This document shows positions 16,685-25,980 of a DNA stretch of 64,000 nucleotides, piece after piece. Position 1 is the stretch's first letter, and every line of letters begins with the position of its first letter. Source of the stretch: an uncultured Clostridia bacterium (GTDB lineage: Bacteria > Bacillota > Clostridia > Oscillospirales > Ruminococcaceae). The stretch covers positions 102,722 through 166,721 of the forward strand of contig CANQRG010000004.1 of NCBI GenBank assembly GCA_947626165.1, written 5' to 3'. The position numbers and the translations under genes are program-made. The notes under the pieces were generated by a model. That model was not told the origin of the DNA, searched no databases, and saw only the letters and a program-made list of their open reading frames with translations.

Positions 16685-17557
16685 TTATTTATTCTCTGTT
16701 CTTTCAAGATTTCTAATGTAATGAAAAAGATACTGCTGTGCGATTCCCTCTTTACCTTTCACGCAATCGGGAAGCCCGTTCGGATAATACTCCTCCATCA
16801 CACGCTTTATCCATACGTCAACCGGAAAAGCGTCCGTACGGTACATTCCGTAAAGAAGAGCGCACTCTGCAACCTTTGGTCCTACGCCTTTTATCGTCAT
16901 AAGCGATTTTCTCGCAGCCTCCAAATCCATTGAGGAAATATCATCTAGGTCAAGTTCGCCGCTTGAAAGTCTTTGAGCGGCGTCAATGAGATACTTCGCC
17001 CTGAATCCCGCACGAAGAAACGCCAGACTTTCCACTGTTTCTTCTGCAAGCTGTTCATAAGACGGAAAGCCTTTATAATGCTCACACATTCTTGAAATTA
17101 TCCCCTTTATTCGAGGAATGTTGTTGTTCTGCGAAATAATAAAAGAGCAAAGCGCTTCCCACTTATCCTGCTTTAACATTCTGATGCCGGGAGCAAATTC
17201 ACAGGCTCTGCACATAGTTTTGTCAGAGGAAAATTCCTTTTTTAGCAGAGAATAGTCTGTTTCAAGGTCAAAGTAATTGACCCAAATGCCCAGAAAATCG
17301 CTCTCTGATGTATTATGTAAAGTTATCTGACTTTCATTGCTGTTTTCTTTAATTTTCTTCTGGCTTATCAAAAGCTGAGTGTTAAGCCGAAAGCCTTTAT
17401 ACGCTTTGTCAAAATCAATATTCAACAGCAAATCTGCGTCCTCGCTATCTTTATCAATTCTTTCCCAGCGGAAAGCCTGTCCGCAGTCGAGAGTTTCGTC
17501 TAAATCAAAATCGCTTTGGATAATTACAATATCTTCACCGACAACTTTATAGTTCAT
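16685..17557 (-). CDS. ogg: 8-oxoguanine DNA glycosylase
   Basis: Removes 8-oxoguanine from DNA and nicks the strand; base excision repair. The N-terminal OGG domain (DLDETLDCGQAFRW) is followed by the HhH-GPD domain: hairpin TIKGVGPKVAECALLYG, where the Lys of GPK corresponds to the Schiff-base lysine, and the catalytic Asp in FPVDVWIKRV. The length of 290 residues matches the Clostridium-type Ogg. It is transcribed alone, behind a promoter that carries a very long inverted repeat. High confidence. Confidence 0.93.
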   Translation of the reverse strand: MNYKVVGEDIVIIQSDFDLDETLDCGQAFRWERIDKDSEDADLLLNIDFDKAYKGFRLNTQLLISQKKIKENSNESQITLHNTSESDFLGIWVNYFDLETDYSLLKKEFSSDKTMCRACEFAPGIRMLKQDKWEALCSFIISQNNNIPRIKGIISRMCEHYKGFPSYEQLAEETVESLAFLRAGFRAKYLIDAAQRLSSGELDLDDISSMDLEAARKSLMTIKGVGPKVAECALLYGMYRTDAFPVDVWIKRVMEEYYPNGLPDCVKGKEGIAQQYLFHYIRNLERTENK

Positions 17558-17571
17558 TGGATCACCTCTTT

Positions 17572-17617
17572 TATATAATAGTATACTTATTATACTATTA
17601 TATATTTAGTTTTGCAA
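17572..17617 (-). promoter_or_regulatory. ogg promoter with 33-base inverted repeat
   Basis: TTGCAA (17612-17617), 17 bases, TATAAT (17589-17594) on the minus strand. Bases 17572-17604 form an inverted repeat with 14-base perfect arms and a 5-base centre, covering the -10 and the start of the transcript. It may be an operator or a leader hairpin. Confidence 0.65.
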
Positions 17618-17633
17618 ATTCAATAGTTGTCTA

Positions 17634-17669
17634 AGAAAAAAAGCCCCCAAGACATAAGCCCTGAGAGCT
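17634..17669 (-). terminator. argS terminator
   Basis: Minus-strand hairpin AGCTCTCA/TTGGGGGCT (with G-U pairs) followed by TTTTTTT, just after the argS stop. Confidence 0.8.
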
Positions 17670-17674
17670 ATATA

Positions 17675-19435
17675 TTACATTCTTTCGACCGCTTTTATTC
17701 CTAACACGTCTAAATGCTTGATAAGAAGCCGTCTTACCAATATGCACAGCGAAACCCAGCTAGACTGCTTATCCTTATCAGTCTCACCCATAATGTGATT
17801 ATCGTGGTAAAATGTTGAGAACAGCGACGCGAGCTTATACGCATTATCGCATATAACACTGGGCGCTCTTTCTGACAATGCGTGTTTAAACGCCTCTCCG
17901 CTGAGAATTATATTGAGCAAAAGCTCACGCTCAATGTCAGAGTAAATTCCATTGAAAGACAACGGCTGATCATCGTCAGCGCCGAGATTTCTAAGTATTG
18001 AATTAATTCTTGTTACTGTGTAAATCAAGTAAGTTCCCGTCTTGCCCTCAAATGATAAGAATTTATCTATATCGAATATATAGTCCTTCTGAATATGGTT
18101 TGACAAGTCACCAAACTTAACAGCGGCAATAGCAACCTTTTGAGCCGCCTCACGCTTTTCCTCGTCAGATTCAAAGTTCTCATCTGACATTTTTTCAACA
18201 GCCGCTTGAACGACCGTATTTATCAAATCGGAAAGACGCATCACTCCGCCGTCTCTTGTTTTATAAGGCTTTCCGTCCTTTCCGTTCATTGTTCCTATCG
18301 CCAAGTGAGCCAGCTCGGTGCTTTCAGACACAATACCTGCTTTCTTTGCACACCGGAAAACCTGCGTTAAATGCAATCCCTGTCTTTTGTCTACCACATA
18401 CCAAATTCTGTCCGGAGAAAAATCCTTTTCACGCTGAATAATGGTAGCCAAATCAGTTGTTGCATAAATATTTGAATTGTCCGACTTCTTTATAATAACA
18501 GGAGGCACAGGCGCCTTGTCCGTTTCTTCTTCAACATCTACAACTAAAGCACCTTCGCTCTTATACATTAAACCCTTTTTATTGAGAACATCTATAAGCT
18601 CGTCCACATATTTATTAGCGTCGCTTTCGCCGTACCACAAATCAAAATCAACATACAGCTTTTCATAATTCTCTTTTAAGTCCTTTACAGAGACACGCAT
18701 TATCTCTTTCCAGATGGCTATATATCCCTTGTGACCGCTCTGAAGTTCAGCAGTAATAGTTCTTGCCTTTTCCTTGAAAGCTTCATCAGACTTGCTCTTT
18801 TGACTTGCATAAGGATATATTTCATTAAGCTCGTCGACATCAATAGGGTTCACATTGTCCTTTTCTGGGTCGAAATCAGGCGAAAAGCATACCCAGTCAG
18901 GGTTGCGCTCAGACAGCTCTGCAATAACAAGACCTATCTGCAAGCCCCAGTCGCCCAAGTGAACATCAGAAATAACCTTGTTTCCCATCGCTCTTGCGAT
19001 CCTCTTTAGCGATTCTCCGATGATTGCAGAGCGAAGATGCCCGATGTGAAGCGGTTTTGCTACATTAGGACCGCCGTAGTCTAAAACAATAGTTTCACTC
19101 TTTTCTGCCTGCGGAATGCCTAAATTTATATCATTTGCAATTTCCCTTGTTTTCTTAATAATTATTTCATCGTTCAGCGTCATATTGATAAAGCCAGGCT
19201 TAACCATTTCAACAGATTTGAAAATCTCATTTCCGCTTATTTTTTCAACTACTTCATCAGCTATCATAAAAGGAGCTTTTCTATACTGCTTTGCTCCTGC
19301 AAATGCGCCGTTACACTGAAACTGGCATAAATCAAGCCTGTCCGAAACGGAAACCGTACCTAAGCTTTTATCATATCCGCATTTTTCAAAAGCCTCACTG
19401 ACTATTTTTGTCAACTCGTTAATTATACTTGTCAT
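17675..19435 (-). CDS. argS: Arginyl-tRNA synthetase
   Basis: Class I synthetase charging tRNA-Arg; needs tRNA for amino-acid activation. The N-terminal additional domain (residues 1-110) is present. The HIGH signature is at 130-133 in AKPLHIGHLRSAIIGE. The C-terminal DALR anticodon-binding domain covers about the last 120 residues. The length of 586 is normal. It is last in the ddl-murI-ywiB-like-argS unit. Pairing of a DUF1934 gene with argS is also known in Bacillus (ywiB-argS). The 73-base gap upstream contains an inverted repeat, TAAT.GATAATC facing GATTATC.ATTA (about 19446-19500). Confidence 0.97.
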   Translation of the reverse strand: MTSIINELTKIVSEAFEKCGYDKSLGTVSVSDRLDLCQFQCNGAFAGAKQYRKAPFMIADEVVEKISGNEIFKSVEMVKPGFINMTLNDEIIIKKTREIANDINLGIPQAEKSETIVLDYGGPNVAKPLHIGHLRSAIIGESLKRIARAMGNKVISDVHLGDWGLQIGLVIAELSERNPDWVCFSPDFDPEKDNVNPIDVDELNEIYPYASQKSKSDEAFKEKARTITAELQSGHKGYIAIWKEIMRVSVKDLKENYEKLYVDFDLWYGESDANKYVDELIDVLNKKGLMYKSEGALVVDVEEETDKAPVPPVIIKKSDNSNIYATTDLATIIQREKDFSPDRIWYVVDKRQGLHLTQVFRCAKKAGIVSESTELAHLAIGTMNGKDGKPYKTRDGGVMRLSDLINTVVQAAVEKMSDENFESDEEKREAAQKVAIAAVKFGDLSNHIQKDYIFDIDKFLSFEGKTGTYLIYTVTRINSILRNLGADDDQPLSFNGIYSDIERELLLNIILSGEAFKHALSERAPSVICDNAYKLASLFSTFYHDNHIMGETDKDKQSSWVSLCILVRRLLIKHLDVLGIKAVERM

Positions 19436-19508
19436 TTAATATCTCCCATCTTTTATGTAATCGATAATCTTTACCTATTGTCTGCTGCCGATTATCAATT
19501 ATAAAAAT

Positions 19509-19934
19509 CTAGCTTAGTTTTACATTTATATTCACTTCATAGTCGCTTATAAAGCTGGAGTTTATATCTATTACATATTTGAAAAACAGATCTCCGCCGT
19601 TATCATTAAGGCACGACTTTATTTCTCTTGCCGTCACGCCGATCATAACCGCACCATAAGGCGTACCGTAGTGACAGTGATGCTTGTTTGCTTTTTCGAT
19701 AATAATTTGACTCTGCGAAGTACCTGTTCTCTCGATCTCTACTTTATTGCTCTGTGTTGCTTTCAAGACAGTCGAAGAACCGTCAAACCCCGTAGCTTCA
19801 GAATCTTTATAAGAAATTATATATCCGTCTTTAAACTTATTATATTTTCCCTCAGTGATAATTTCCATATGTTCACTGTTTAACCCGTCAGACTGTTTTG
19901 TGTTTAGTGTTATCATTACATCTTTTTCATTCAT
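19509..19934 (-). CDS. DUF1934 (YwiB-like) beta-barrel protein
   Basis: A 141-residue protein of the DUF1934 family, a small calycin-like barrel of unknown function commonly found beside argS. Visible features are the opening MITLNTKQ strand, GKYNKFKDGYIISYKDSE, and the conserved PYGAVMIGVTARE followed by a YVIDINSSFISDYEVNI strand. The longer reading frame begins with an unconvincing TTG. The ATG at 19934 is chosen, although its Shine-Dalgarno (aagagg) is rather far away. It sits between murI and argS in the same orientation. Confidence 0.8.
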   Translation of the reverse strand: MNEKDVMITLNTKQSDGLNSEHMEIITEGKYNKFKDGYIISYKDSEATGFDGSSTVLKATQSNKVEIERTGTSQSQIIIEKANKHHCHYGTPYGAVMIGVTAREIKSCLNDNGGDLFFKYVIDINSSFISDYEVNINVKLS

Positions 19935-19981
19935 TATAATATCATCTAACCTCTTATTACAAAGGCTCAAAACAGGCAAAT

Positions 19982-20791
19982 CTATTTAAGCGCAGTTCTG
20001 TAAATTTTGCCGTTAATATCAGAGCCAAGTATTGTTTTTACATTTTCAGTGAAAAGCTCAACGCTGTCTGTACAGTAAAGCTCCAGTTTACCGTTTTGCC
20101 TATTGCTTGTAAGCATATCTTTTTCAGACAAAGTATGCAAAGCGTATTTAGCAGCCTCAGCTCCGGGAGAAATCAAAGTTACCTTCTCTCCCAGAACATC
20201 CGAGATAATATCCCTCAAAAGAGGATAATGCGTACATCCCATTATTAGTGTATCGATATCTTCATCTATCATAACCTGAAGATACTCTCTTGCTATGATT
20301 TTTGCAACCTCATTATCCCTGTCGGTATAGCCGTTTTCAACAAGCGGCACAAACATAGGACAAGCCTTACCTACAAGCTTAGCATCAGGTATTATCTCAC
20401 GAATAGCTTTCCCATATCCGCCCGATTTTATCGAAGCGCTTGTCGCAATAACTCCGATCCTTTTATTCTTTGTAGAAGCGCAAGCTGCCCTTACAGCAGG
20501 ATATAAAACTCCGCTTGAAAGCTCGCCGTCATCGAAAATGGGATATGTCATCATAACAGCGGAAACCGTTCCGCAGGCTACTATTATCATTTTAACATTA
20601 TGCTCACGGAAAAACGCAACGTCCTGCTTTGCATATTCAAAAACAGTTTCCTTGCTTCTCGTTCCGTAAGGAATTCTCGCAGTATCTCCTAAGTATATTA
20701 TATCCTCATACGGAAGGATTTTTTGAAGCTCAGACACACAGGTCAATCCGCCCACACCTGAATCAAAAACACCTATTGCATTATTATTCAT
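19982..20791 (-). CDS. murI: Glutamate racemase
   Basis: Makes D-glutamate for peptidoglycan. The first catalytic region FDSGVGGL (residues 9-16), YLGDTARIPYG (33-43), the first catalytic cysteine C73 in VACGTVSA, and the second cysteine in GCTHYPLL are all present. The family usually has ACNTA at the first cysteine; here Asn is Gly, a known type of variation among racemases. The ATG directly follows the ddl stop, so the two peptidoglycan genes are translated together. Confidence 0.96.
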   Translation of the reverse strand: MNNNAIGVFDSGVGGLTCVSELQKILPYEDIIYLGDTARIPYGTRSKETVFEYAKQDVAFFREHNVKMIIVACGTVSAVMMTYPIFDDGELSSGVLYPAVRAACASTKNKRIGVIATSASIKSGGYGKAIREIIPDAKLVGKACPMFVPLVENGYTDRDNEVAKIIAREYLQVMIDEDIDTLIMGCTHYPLLRDIISDVLGEKVTLISPGAEAAKYALHTLSEKDMLTSNRQNGKLELYCTDSVELFTENVKTILGSDINGKIYRTALK

Positions 20792-21859
20792 TTATCTCTG
20801 TACCTCGAATGCCAGACTTATAAGTCTGTGAATTTGCTCTGACGGAGGAAGTCCTTCATACTCCATAAGCTGTGGATACATACTTATAGCCGTATGCCCC
20901 GGAATTGTGTTTATCTCATTCAGTATGATTTCTCCGTCGTCAGTTAGGAAAAAATCCACTCTTGCAAGCCCGGTACAGCCCATTGCCGAATAAGCCTTGA
21001 GAGCTATTTGTCTTATCTTGAAAATATTGTCCTCGCTTATTCTTGCAGGAATGTATGTACGGGATTCGTCGTTTTGATATTTTCCCTCGTAGTCATAAAA
21101 TTCATTAGCCGAGTCAATCTCGCCTACTGTTGACGCAATAGCTCCGCAATTGCCCATAACAGCGCACTCACATTCAACGCCGTTGATGCCTGTTTCAACA
21201 ACTACTTTTTTATCGTGAGCAAATGCCTTCTTTATTCCGTTAATAAGCTCTTCTTTATCATTCACCTTTGATATCCCGACCGACGAACCGCAGTTCGCTG
21301 GCTTGACAAACATAGGATATTCCAATTCGCTTTCCATTTCCGCTGCAATCTTATCAACTCTCTCTATGTCGTAACTGTTTATTGACATCCACTTTGCCGT
21401 CTTAATGCCGTGAGACTGAAGAATAATATGAGTTATCTCCTTATCCATACAGTTAGCGGAAGAAACGCAGTCGCAGCCAACAAAAGGAATTTTCGCCAAT
21501 GTAAAAAGTCCCTGAATAGTTCCGTCCTCTCCGTTTTTTCCGTGTAGAACAGGAAAAATAACGTCGACCTTAATATGCTGAATCTGACCGTCGTTGAGTA
21601 TTGCTATAAACCCTTTGTGAATAGGATCAGGCGAAAGAATACATGAAACATTATCACCGTCCTGCTCCCATGAACCGTCGGCGATCTTGGAGGTATCTCC
21701 GATATACAGAAGCCAGCGACCCTTTTTGGTAATACCTATACATACAACGTCGTATCTGTCTCTCGGTATATTGTTTATTATATTCGTCGCAGACAAAAGC
21801 GAAATTTCATGCTCGTTTGACACACCGCCGAATATAACGGCAACTCTTGTTTTTGCCAT
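20792..21859 (-). CDS. ddl: D-alanine-D-alanine ligase
   Basis: ATP-grasp ligase making the D-Ala-D-Ala dipeptide of peptidoglycan. Visible are FGGVSNEHEISLLSA (N-terminal loop), HGKNGEDGTIQG, the ATP-grasp strand YPMFVKPANCGSSVGI, the omega-loop EFYDYEGKY that is typical of D-Ala:D-Ala rather than D-Ala:D-Lac enzymes, and the metal site LNEINTIPGHT. It heads the operon with murI. The omega loop suggests ordinary vancomycin-sensitive precursors (inference). Confidence 0.96.
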   Translation of the reverse strand: MAKTRVAVIFGGVSNEHEISLLSATNIINNIPRDRYDVVCIGITKKGRWLLYIGDTSKIADGSWEQDGDNVSCILSPDPIHKGFIAILNDGQIQHIKVDVIFPVLHGKNGEDGTIQGLFTLAKIPFVGCDCVSSANCMDKEITHIILQSHGIKTAKWMSINSYDIERVDKIAAEMESELEYPMFVKPANCGSSVGISKVNDKEELINGIKKAFAHDKKVVVETGINGVECECAVMGNCGAIASTVGEIDSANEFYDYEGKYQNDESRTYIPARISEDNIFKIRQIALKAYSAMGCTGLARVDFFLTDDGEIILNEINTIPGHTAISMYPQLMEYEGLPPSEQIHRLISLAFEVQR

Positions 21860-22460
21860 TTCAATCCTCCTCGCAATCCATTTTCATCTAACAGTCGTAA
21901 ATTTTTCAATACTGTATTATTATATCACATATCAATTTTCTTTGCAATAGTGCTTTAAACAGTGAGTAAATATCCGCATTGCTATATTCTAAAACACTAT
22001 ATATTGTAGTCAGTTTTATTGTTTGACCCAACATTTATGTAATTTTATAAAATTTTATAAAAAGTTCACAGTATGTTATTATTGGAATTTTAGGTAAAAT
22101 TTAAGGCAATATATCCACTAAAAAAAGTAATACATTATATGAATTTAATAAAATATTATTACTTTTTTTATTAAAATCATATTTTTGGATATAACGGTTC
22201 AAATTTTGCTTTTACTTTTTGAAATATAGATTGTTTAATTTATAAACTAAAAAATTCTGATGGTTTTACATAAAAAATGACCTATTGCATTTTTTAAGCT
22301 TTCCAACTATAATAACTATTGGTGACGTTTGCTAATTTCATCAAACACTATATATTGTGTTTTTTGCAAAAAATGGCGAATAAAAAATATATAAGTTTAT
22401 TATAATAATGATAAGTTTCATAAAAATATAAAACTACATTTGGGAGAAAGAGAACGGAAT
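21860..22460 (+). promoter_or_regulatory. pflB upstream region: promoter, palindrome and repeated box
   Basis: A 600-base gene-free stretch. Promoter TTGCAT (22285-22290), 17 bases, TATAAT (22308-22313). About 30 bases downstream lies the inverted repeat AAACAC-n8-GTGTTT (22343-22362). Its first 16 bases recur exactly at 21992-22007. A 12-base inverted repeat AAAAAAGTAATA/TATTACTTTTTT spans 22121-22168. The Rex consensus is not found here. The palindrome is a candidate site for a fermentation or oxygen regulator. Confidence 0.6.
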
Positions 22461-24542
22461 ATGAAAACAATGAATTTTGAAGAATGGAATGGATTTAATC
22501 ACGGTGTTTGGAAAAGGGAGATAAACGTTCGTGACTTTATTCAAAAAAACTATAAACCTTATGACGGGGACGAAAAATTTCTTACCGGACCTACTCAAGC
22601 CACAAAAGACCTCTGGGAGCAGGTTATGGATTTGTCAAAGAAAGAGCGTGAAGCCGGTGGAGTTCTGGATATGGACACTAAAATTATTTCTACCATAACC
22701 TCGCACGGTCCCGGATATCTTGATAAGGACAAAGAAAAGATAGTCGGCTTTCAGACGGACAAGCCCTTTAAAAGAGCTTTACAGCCTAACGGAGGGATCC
22801 GTATGGCAATGAAAGCCTGCTCAGAGAACGGTTATGAGGTAGACCCTGACATCTGCAAATTCTACACCGTTCATAGGAAAACCCACAATCAGGGTGTTTT
22901 TGACGCATACACGCCTGAAATGAGAGCCTGCCGTTCCAGCCACATTATAACAGGACTTCCTGACGCTTACGGCAGAGGAAGAATTATAGGAGACTACAGG
23001 CGGGTTGCCCTTTACGGAGTTGACAAGCTTATTGAAGACAAACAGCACCAAAAGGATACAACAAGAATAACAATGTACTCCGATGTTATCCGTGAACGTG
23101 AGGAGCTTTCCGAGCAGATAAGAGCCTTAGGAGAGCTTATTGAACTGGGTAAAATTTACGGCTTTGACATTTCAAAGCCGGCACAAAACGTTCAGGAGGC
23201 AATTCAGTGGACATACCTTGCATACCTAGCAGCTATTAAGGAGCAAAACGGCGCAGCAATGTCTCTGGGCAGAACCTCAACTTTCCTTGATATTTACGCA
23301 GAGCGTGACCTTAAAAACGGTACGTTTACAGAGGAGCAGATCCAAGAGTTTGTCGATCACTTCATAATGAAGCTAAGGCTTGTAAAATTTGCAAGAACTC
23401 CGGAATATAACGAGCTTTTCTCAGGCGATCCAACTTGGGTAACGGAATCAATAGGAGGCATAGGCGTCGACGGACGGCATATGGTAACAAAGATGTCGTT
23501 TAGGTATCTCCACACGCTTGAAAATCTCGGCACTGCGCCTGAACCGAACCTTACAATTCTGTGGTCTGTAAATCTTCCTGACAATTTCAAAAGGTTCTGC
23601 GCTAAGACTTCAATAGAATCATCATCAATACAATATGAAAACGACGACCTTATGAGGGTAACTCACGGAGACGACTATGCAATCGCCTGCTGCGTATCTT
23701 CAATGAGAATAGGCAAGGAAATGCAGTTTTTCGGGGCAAGAGCGAACCTTGCAAAATGCCTGCTTTACGCTATAAACGGCGGTGTCGATGAAATTTCAAT
23801 GAAGCAGATAGGTCCAAAATACAGACCTATAAAGTCAGAATATCTCGACTACAAAGAGGTTATGGATAAATTCAAGGATATGATGAAGTGGCTGGCTTCG
23901 GTTTATGTGAACGCACTTAATATTATTCACTATATGCACGATAAATACTGCTATGAAAGAATACAAATGGCTCTCCACGACAAGAAAGTCACAAGGTGGT
24001 TTGCTACGGGAATTGCAGGTCTTTCGGTCGTTGCGGATTCGCTTTCGGCAATAAAATATGCAAAGGTAAAACCGATAAGAAACGAGAAGGGTATCGCCGT
24101 AGATTACGAGATCGAAGGAGATTTCCCAAGATACGGCAACGACGACGACAGAGTAGATGAAATAGCAAGCGATATAGTTCACATCTTTATGAGTTACATC
24201 AAAGGTAACCATACCTATCGGGGCGGCATACCTACAACTTCAATTCTTACCATCACTTCCAATGTAGTTTATGGGCAAAACACTGGCTCAACGCCTGACG
24301 GACGCAAAGGCGGAGAGGCGTTTGCTCCGGGAGCTAACCCTATGCACTCCCGTGATAAAAACGGCGCAGTAGCGTCACTCAAGTCGGTTTCAAAGCTTCC
24401 TTTCAAAGACGCTCAGGACGGCATCTCAAATACGTTCTCAATTATTCCTGAATCGCTTGGAAAGGACAATAAAATTTATGTCGGCGATATTGACGTGGAT
24501 ATTGAACTTTCTGAAACTGACAGCTTTGACAAAGAGTATTAA
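22461..24542 (+). CDS. pflB: Pyruvate formate-lyase body lacking the glycyl-radical domain
   Basis: Converts pyruvate and CoA to acetyl-CoA and formate. The 693 residues follow PFL closely: [16 protein letters not shown] near the start, [19 protein letters not shown], and the catalytic cysteine pair C410-C411 in AIACCVSSM. The match continues to [19 protein letters not shown], where ordinary PFL (about 750 residues) runs on into the radical domain. Here the protein stops after a short acidic tail, and the missing domain is encoded at 24831-25082. An upstream TTG in frame (22440) is less likely than the ATG at 22461; the ribosome site (gggag) is a little far. Confidence 0.93.
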   Translation: MKTMNFEEWNGFNHGVWKREINVRDFIQKNYKPYDGDEKFLTGPTQATKDLWEQVMDLSKKEREAGGVLDMDTKIISTITSHGPGYLDKDKEKIVGFQTDKPFKRALQPNGGIRMAMKACSENGYEVDPDICKFYTVHRKTHNQGVFDAYTPEMRACRSSHIITGLPDAYGRGRIIGDYRRVALYGVDKLIEDKQHQKDTTRITMYSDVIREREELSEQIRALGELIELGKIYGFDISKPAQNVQEAIQWTYLAYLAAIKEQNGAAMSLGRTSTFLDIYAERDLKNGTFTEEQIQEFVDHFIMKLRLVKFARTPEYNELFSGDPTWVTESIGGIGVDGRHMVTKMSFRYLHTLENLGTAPEPNLTILWSVNLPDNFKRFCAKTSIESSSIQYENDDLMRVTHGDDYAIACCVSSMRIGKEMQFFGARANLAKCLLYAINGGVDEISMKQIGPKYRPIKSEYLDYKEVMDKFKDMMKWLASVYVNALNIIHYMHDKYCYERIQMALHDKKVTRWFATGIAGLSVVADSLSAIKYAKVKPIRNEKGIAVDYEIEGDFPRYGNDDDRVDEIASDIVHIFMSYIKGNHTYRGGIPTTSILTITSNVVYGQNTGSTPDGRKGGEAFAPGANPMHSRDKNGAVASLKSVSKLPFKDAQDGISNTFSIIPESLGKDNKIYVGDIDVDIELSETDSFDKEY

Positions 24543-24566
24543 AACTGATAAATAACGGAGGATATT

Positions 24567-24800
24567 ATGAAAACTGCAGATGAGAGAATAGATGATATCG
24601 TAGCAATGCTTGATGATTTTATGTCTAAAAAAGGCGGACATATGAACATTAAGGTAAACAGCAACGGCGGCGTGAAATTCAACGGTAAACGCAAAAAGGT
24701 TTCTGTTTCAAAATCACTGGACTGTATGGAAGGAAATATGCCTTGCAGTTCGCCTACATTGTTTGAGGGCTTAGACGGCGGCGACGAGCTTCTTCAATAA
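24567..24800 (+). CDS. Small protein resembling the start of the PFL radical domain, without the glycine motif
   Basis: A 77-residue protein in the pfl operon with a strong ribosome site (cggagg). Residues 6-32 (RIDDIVAMLDDF, then GGHMNIKV) align with residues 10-33 of the next gene ([21 protein letters not shown]). The rest is different: a basic stretch KFNGKRKKVSV, then two cysteines (C53, C60) in LDCMEGNMPC and an acidic end. The RVSGYAV radical loop is absent, so it cannot carry the radical. It may be a paralogue that competes with or chaperones the radical subunit (inference). It is not a simple fragment because it is intact and well spaced. Confidence 0.75.
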   Translation: MKTADERIDDIVAMLDDFMSKKGGHMNIKVNSNGGVKFNGKRKKVSVSKSLDCMEGNMPCSSPTLFEGLDGGDELLQ

Positions 24801-24830
24801 TTCAGTGAATAAACTTAGGAGGGAATAATT

Positions 24831-25082
24831 ATGTCAAAGGTAAAGGCAAATAAAGAACAAATAGACAATCTTGTTTCAATTTTAGACGGATATGCAGAGG
24901 AGGGCGGACACCACCTCAATATAAATGTATTGTCTCGTGAAACTTTAATAGACGCGCAAAAGCACCCTGAGAAATACCCTCAGCTTACTGTCCGTGTATC
25001 CGGGTATGCAGTAAATTTTGTCAAACTTACAAAAGCACAGCAGGACGAGGTTATTTCAAGAACATTCCACGATAAGCTGTAA
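24831..25082 (+). CDS. Stand-alone glycyl-radical subunit of pyruvate formate-lyase
   Basis: An 83-residue protein equal to the C-terminal domain of [40 protein letters not shown] with radical glycine G58, and DEVISRTFH at the end. It resembles E. coli YfiD/GrcA, the spare radical domain that rescues oxygen-cleaved PFL. In this genome region, however, the large subunit has no radical domain of its own, so this protein would be essential rather than a spare. Shine-Dalgarno taggaggg. It lies between the 77-residue gene and pflA in one operon. Confidence 0.92.
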   Translation: MSKVKANKEQIDNLVSILDGYAEEGGHHLNINVLSRETLIDAQKHPEKYPQLTVRVSGYAVNFVKLTKAQQDEVISRTFHDKL

Positions 25083-25121
25083 AAATCGCTTATTAATCCC
25101 TTTTATAAGGAGAGGAATTAT

Positions 25122-25865
25122 ATGCTTGGTCACATACATTCAATAGAAAGCTTCGGAACGGTAGACGGTCCGGGAGTGAGAATGGTTATTTTCACAAAGG
25201 GTTGCCCAATGCGGTGTCAGTATTGCCACAATCCGGACACTTGGGATATGACAGGCGGAGAGGAAATAAGCGTTAAAGAGATACTTTCAAGATACAACTC
25301 AAAAAAGAGTTTTTACAGAAACGGCGGAATAACAGTCAGCGGCGGAGAACCGCTTATGCAGATGAAATTTGTAACTGAGCTTTTCAAAGCCGCTAAATCC
25401 CAAAAAATACACACCTGCATCGATACATCGGGCGTCTTGTTTGATAAGGATAACAAGAAAAAAGTCAAAGAATTCAACGAGCTTGTTAAATACACTGATC
25501 TTGTACTTCTTGATATTAAGCACATAGACAATGATGAACACAAAAAACTCACCGGCTTCTCGAACAAAAACATACTTGATTTTACTAAATTTCTCGAAGA
25601 GAAAAATGTTCCTGTATGTATACGTCATGTAGTTGTGCCGGGCATAACCTATGATGAACATTATCTTTTTGAACTGGGTAAGTACATCGGAACGCTTAAA
25701 AATTTAAAGTCGATAGACGTTTTAGCTTATCACAATATGGGAAAGTCAAAATATGAAGCGCTTGGAATTGATTATCCATTAAAAGATACTCCTCCGCTTT
25801 CCAAAGAGGACGCTTTGAAAGCTAAAAAGATTATTTTAAGTGGAATAAAAACTACGCGGAAATAA
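25122..25865 (+). CDS. pflA: Pyruvate formate-lyase activating enzyme
   Basis: Radical SAM enzyme that abstracts hydrogen from the PFL glycine. CPMRCQYC carries the cluster cysteines C28, C32 and C35. FGTVDGPGVRMVIF precedes it, and GGITVSGGEPLMQ is the SAM-binding region. The length of 247 residues is normal. It is the last gene of the operon, with ribosome site aaggagagg, and its substrate is expected to be the 83-residue subunit rather than the large one (inference). Confidence 0.95.
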   Translation: MLGHIHSIESFGTVDGPGVRMVIFTKGCPMRCQYCHNPDTWDMTGGEEISVKEILSRYNSKKSFYRNGGITVSGGEPLMQMKFVTELFKAAKSQKIHTCIDTSGVLFDKDNKKKVKEFNELVKYTDLVLLDIKHIDNDEHKKLTGFSNKNILDFTKFLEEKNVPVCIRHVVVPGITYDEHYLFELGKYIGTLKNLKSIDVLAYHNMGKSKYEALGIDYPLKDTPPLSKEDALKAKKIILSGIKTTRK

Positions 25866-25878
25866 TCATATATAAAAA

Positions 25879-25980
25879 TACAACGGTAACACTGCATCCA
25901 ACTCGCACTTGCTTTTTATCCAAGTACGACCTGCCGTCTTAAAATTTTTTTAAGACAGGTTGTATGCAACGTCACCGTTG
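25879..25980. repeat. Palindromic intergenic element
   Basis: An imperfect inverted repeat of about 100 bases: outer arms acaacggt.ac..gcat.caac and ttg.atgc..gt.accgttgt, with an inner pair gtcttaaaa/ttttaagac. It is non-coding and could fold as one long hairpin. It may be a REP- or MITE-like element. Confidence 0.55.

Noticed and set aside
22201..22260. Possible Rex site (GTTTA-n5-TAAAC) upstream of pflB
   Set aside because: Spacing and sequence differ from the two clear Rex palindromes in this window.
22440..22460. TTG start for the PFL body
   Set aside because: It would add seven residues not expected in the family; the ATG at 22461 matches the usual N-terminus.
24567..25082. PFL locus as a frameshifted pseudogene
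   Set aside because: Each piece has its own strong ribosome site and proper ends, the small proteins are paralogous rather than consecutive fragments, and pflA is intact.
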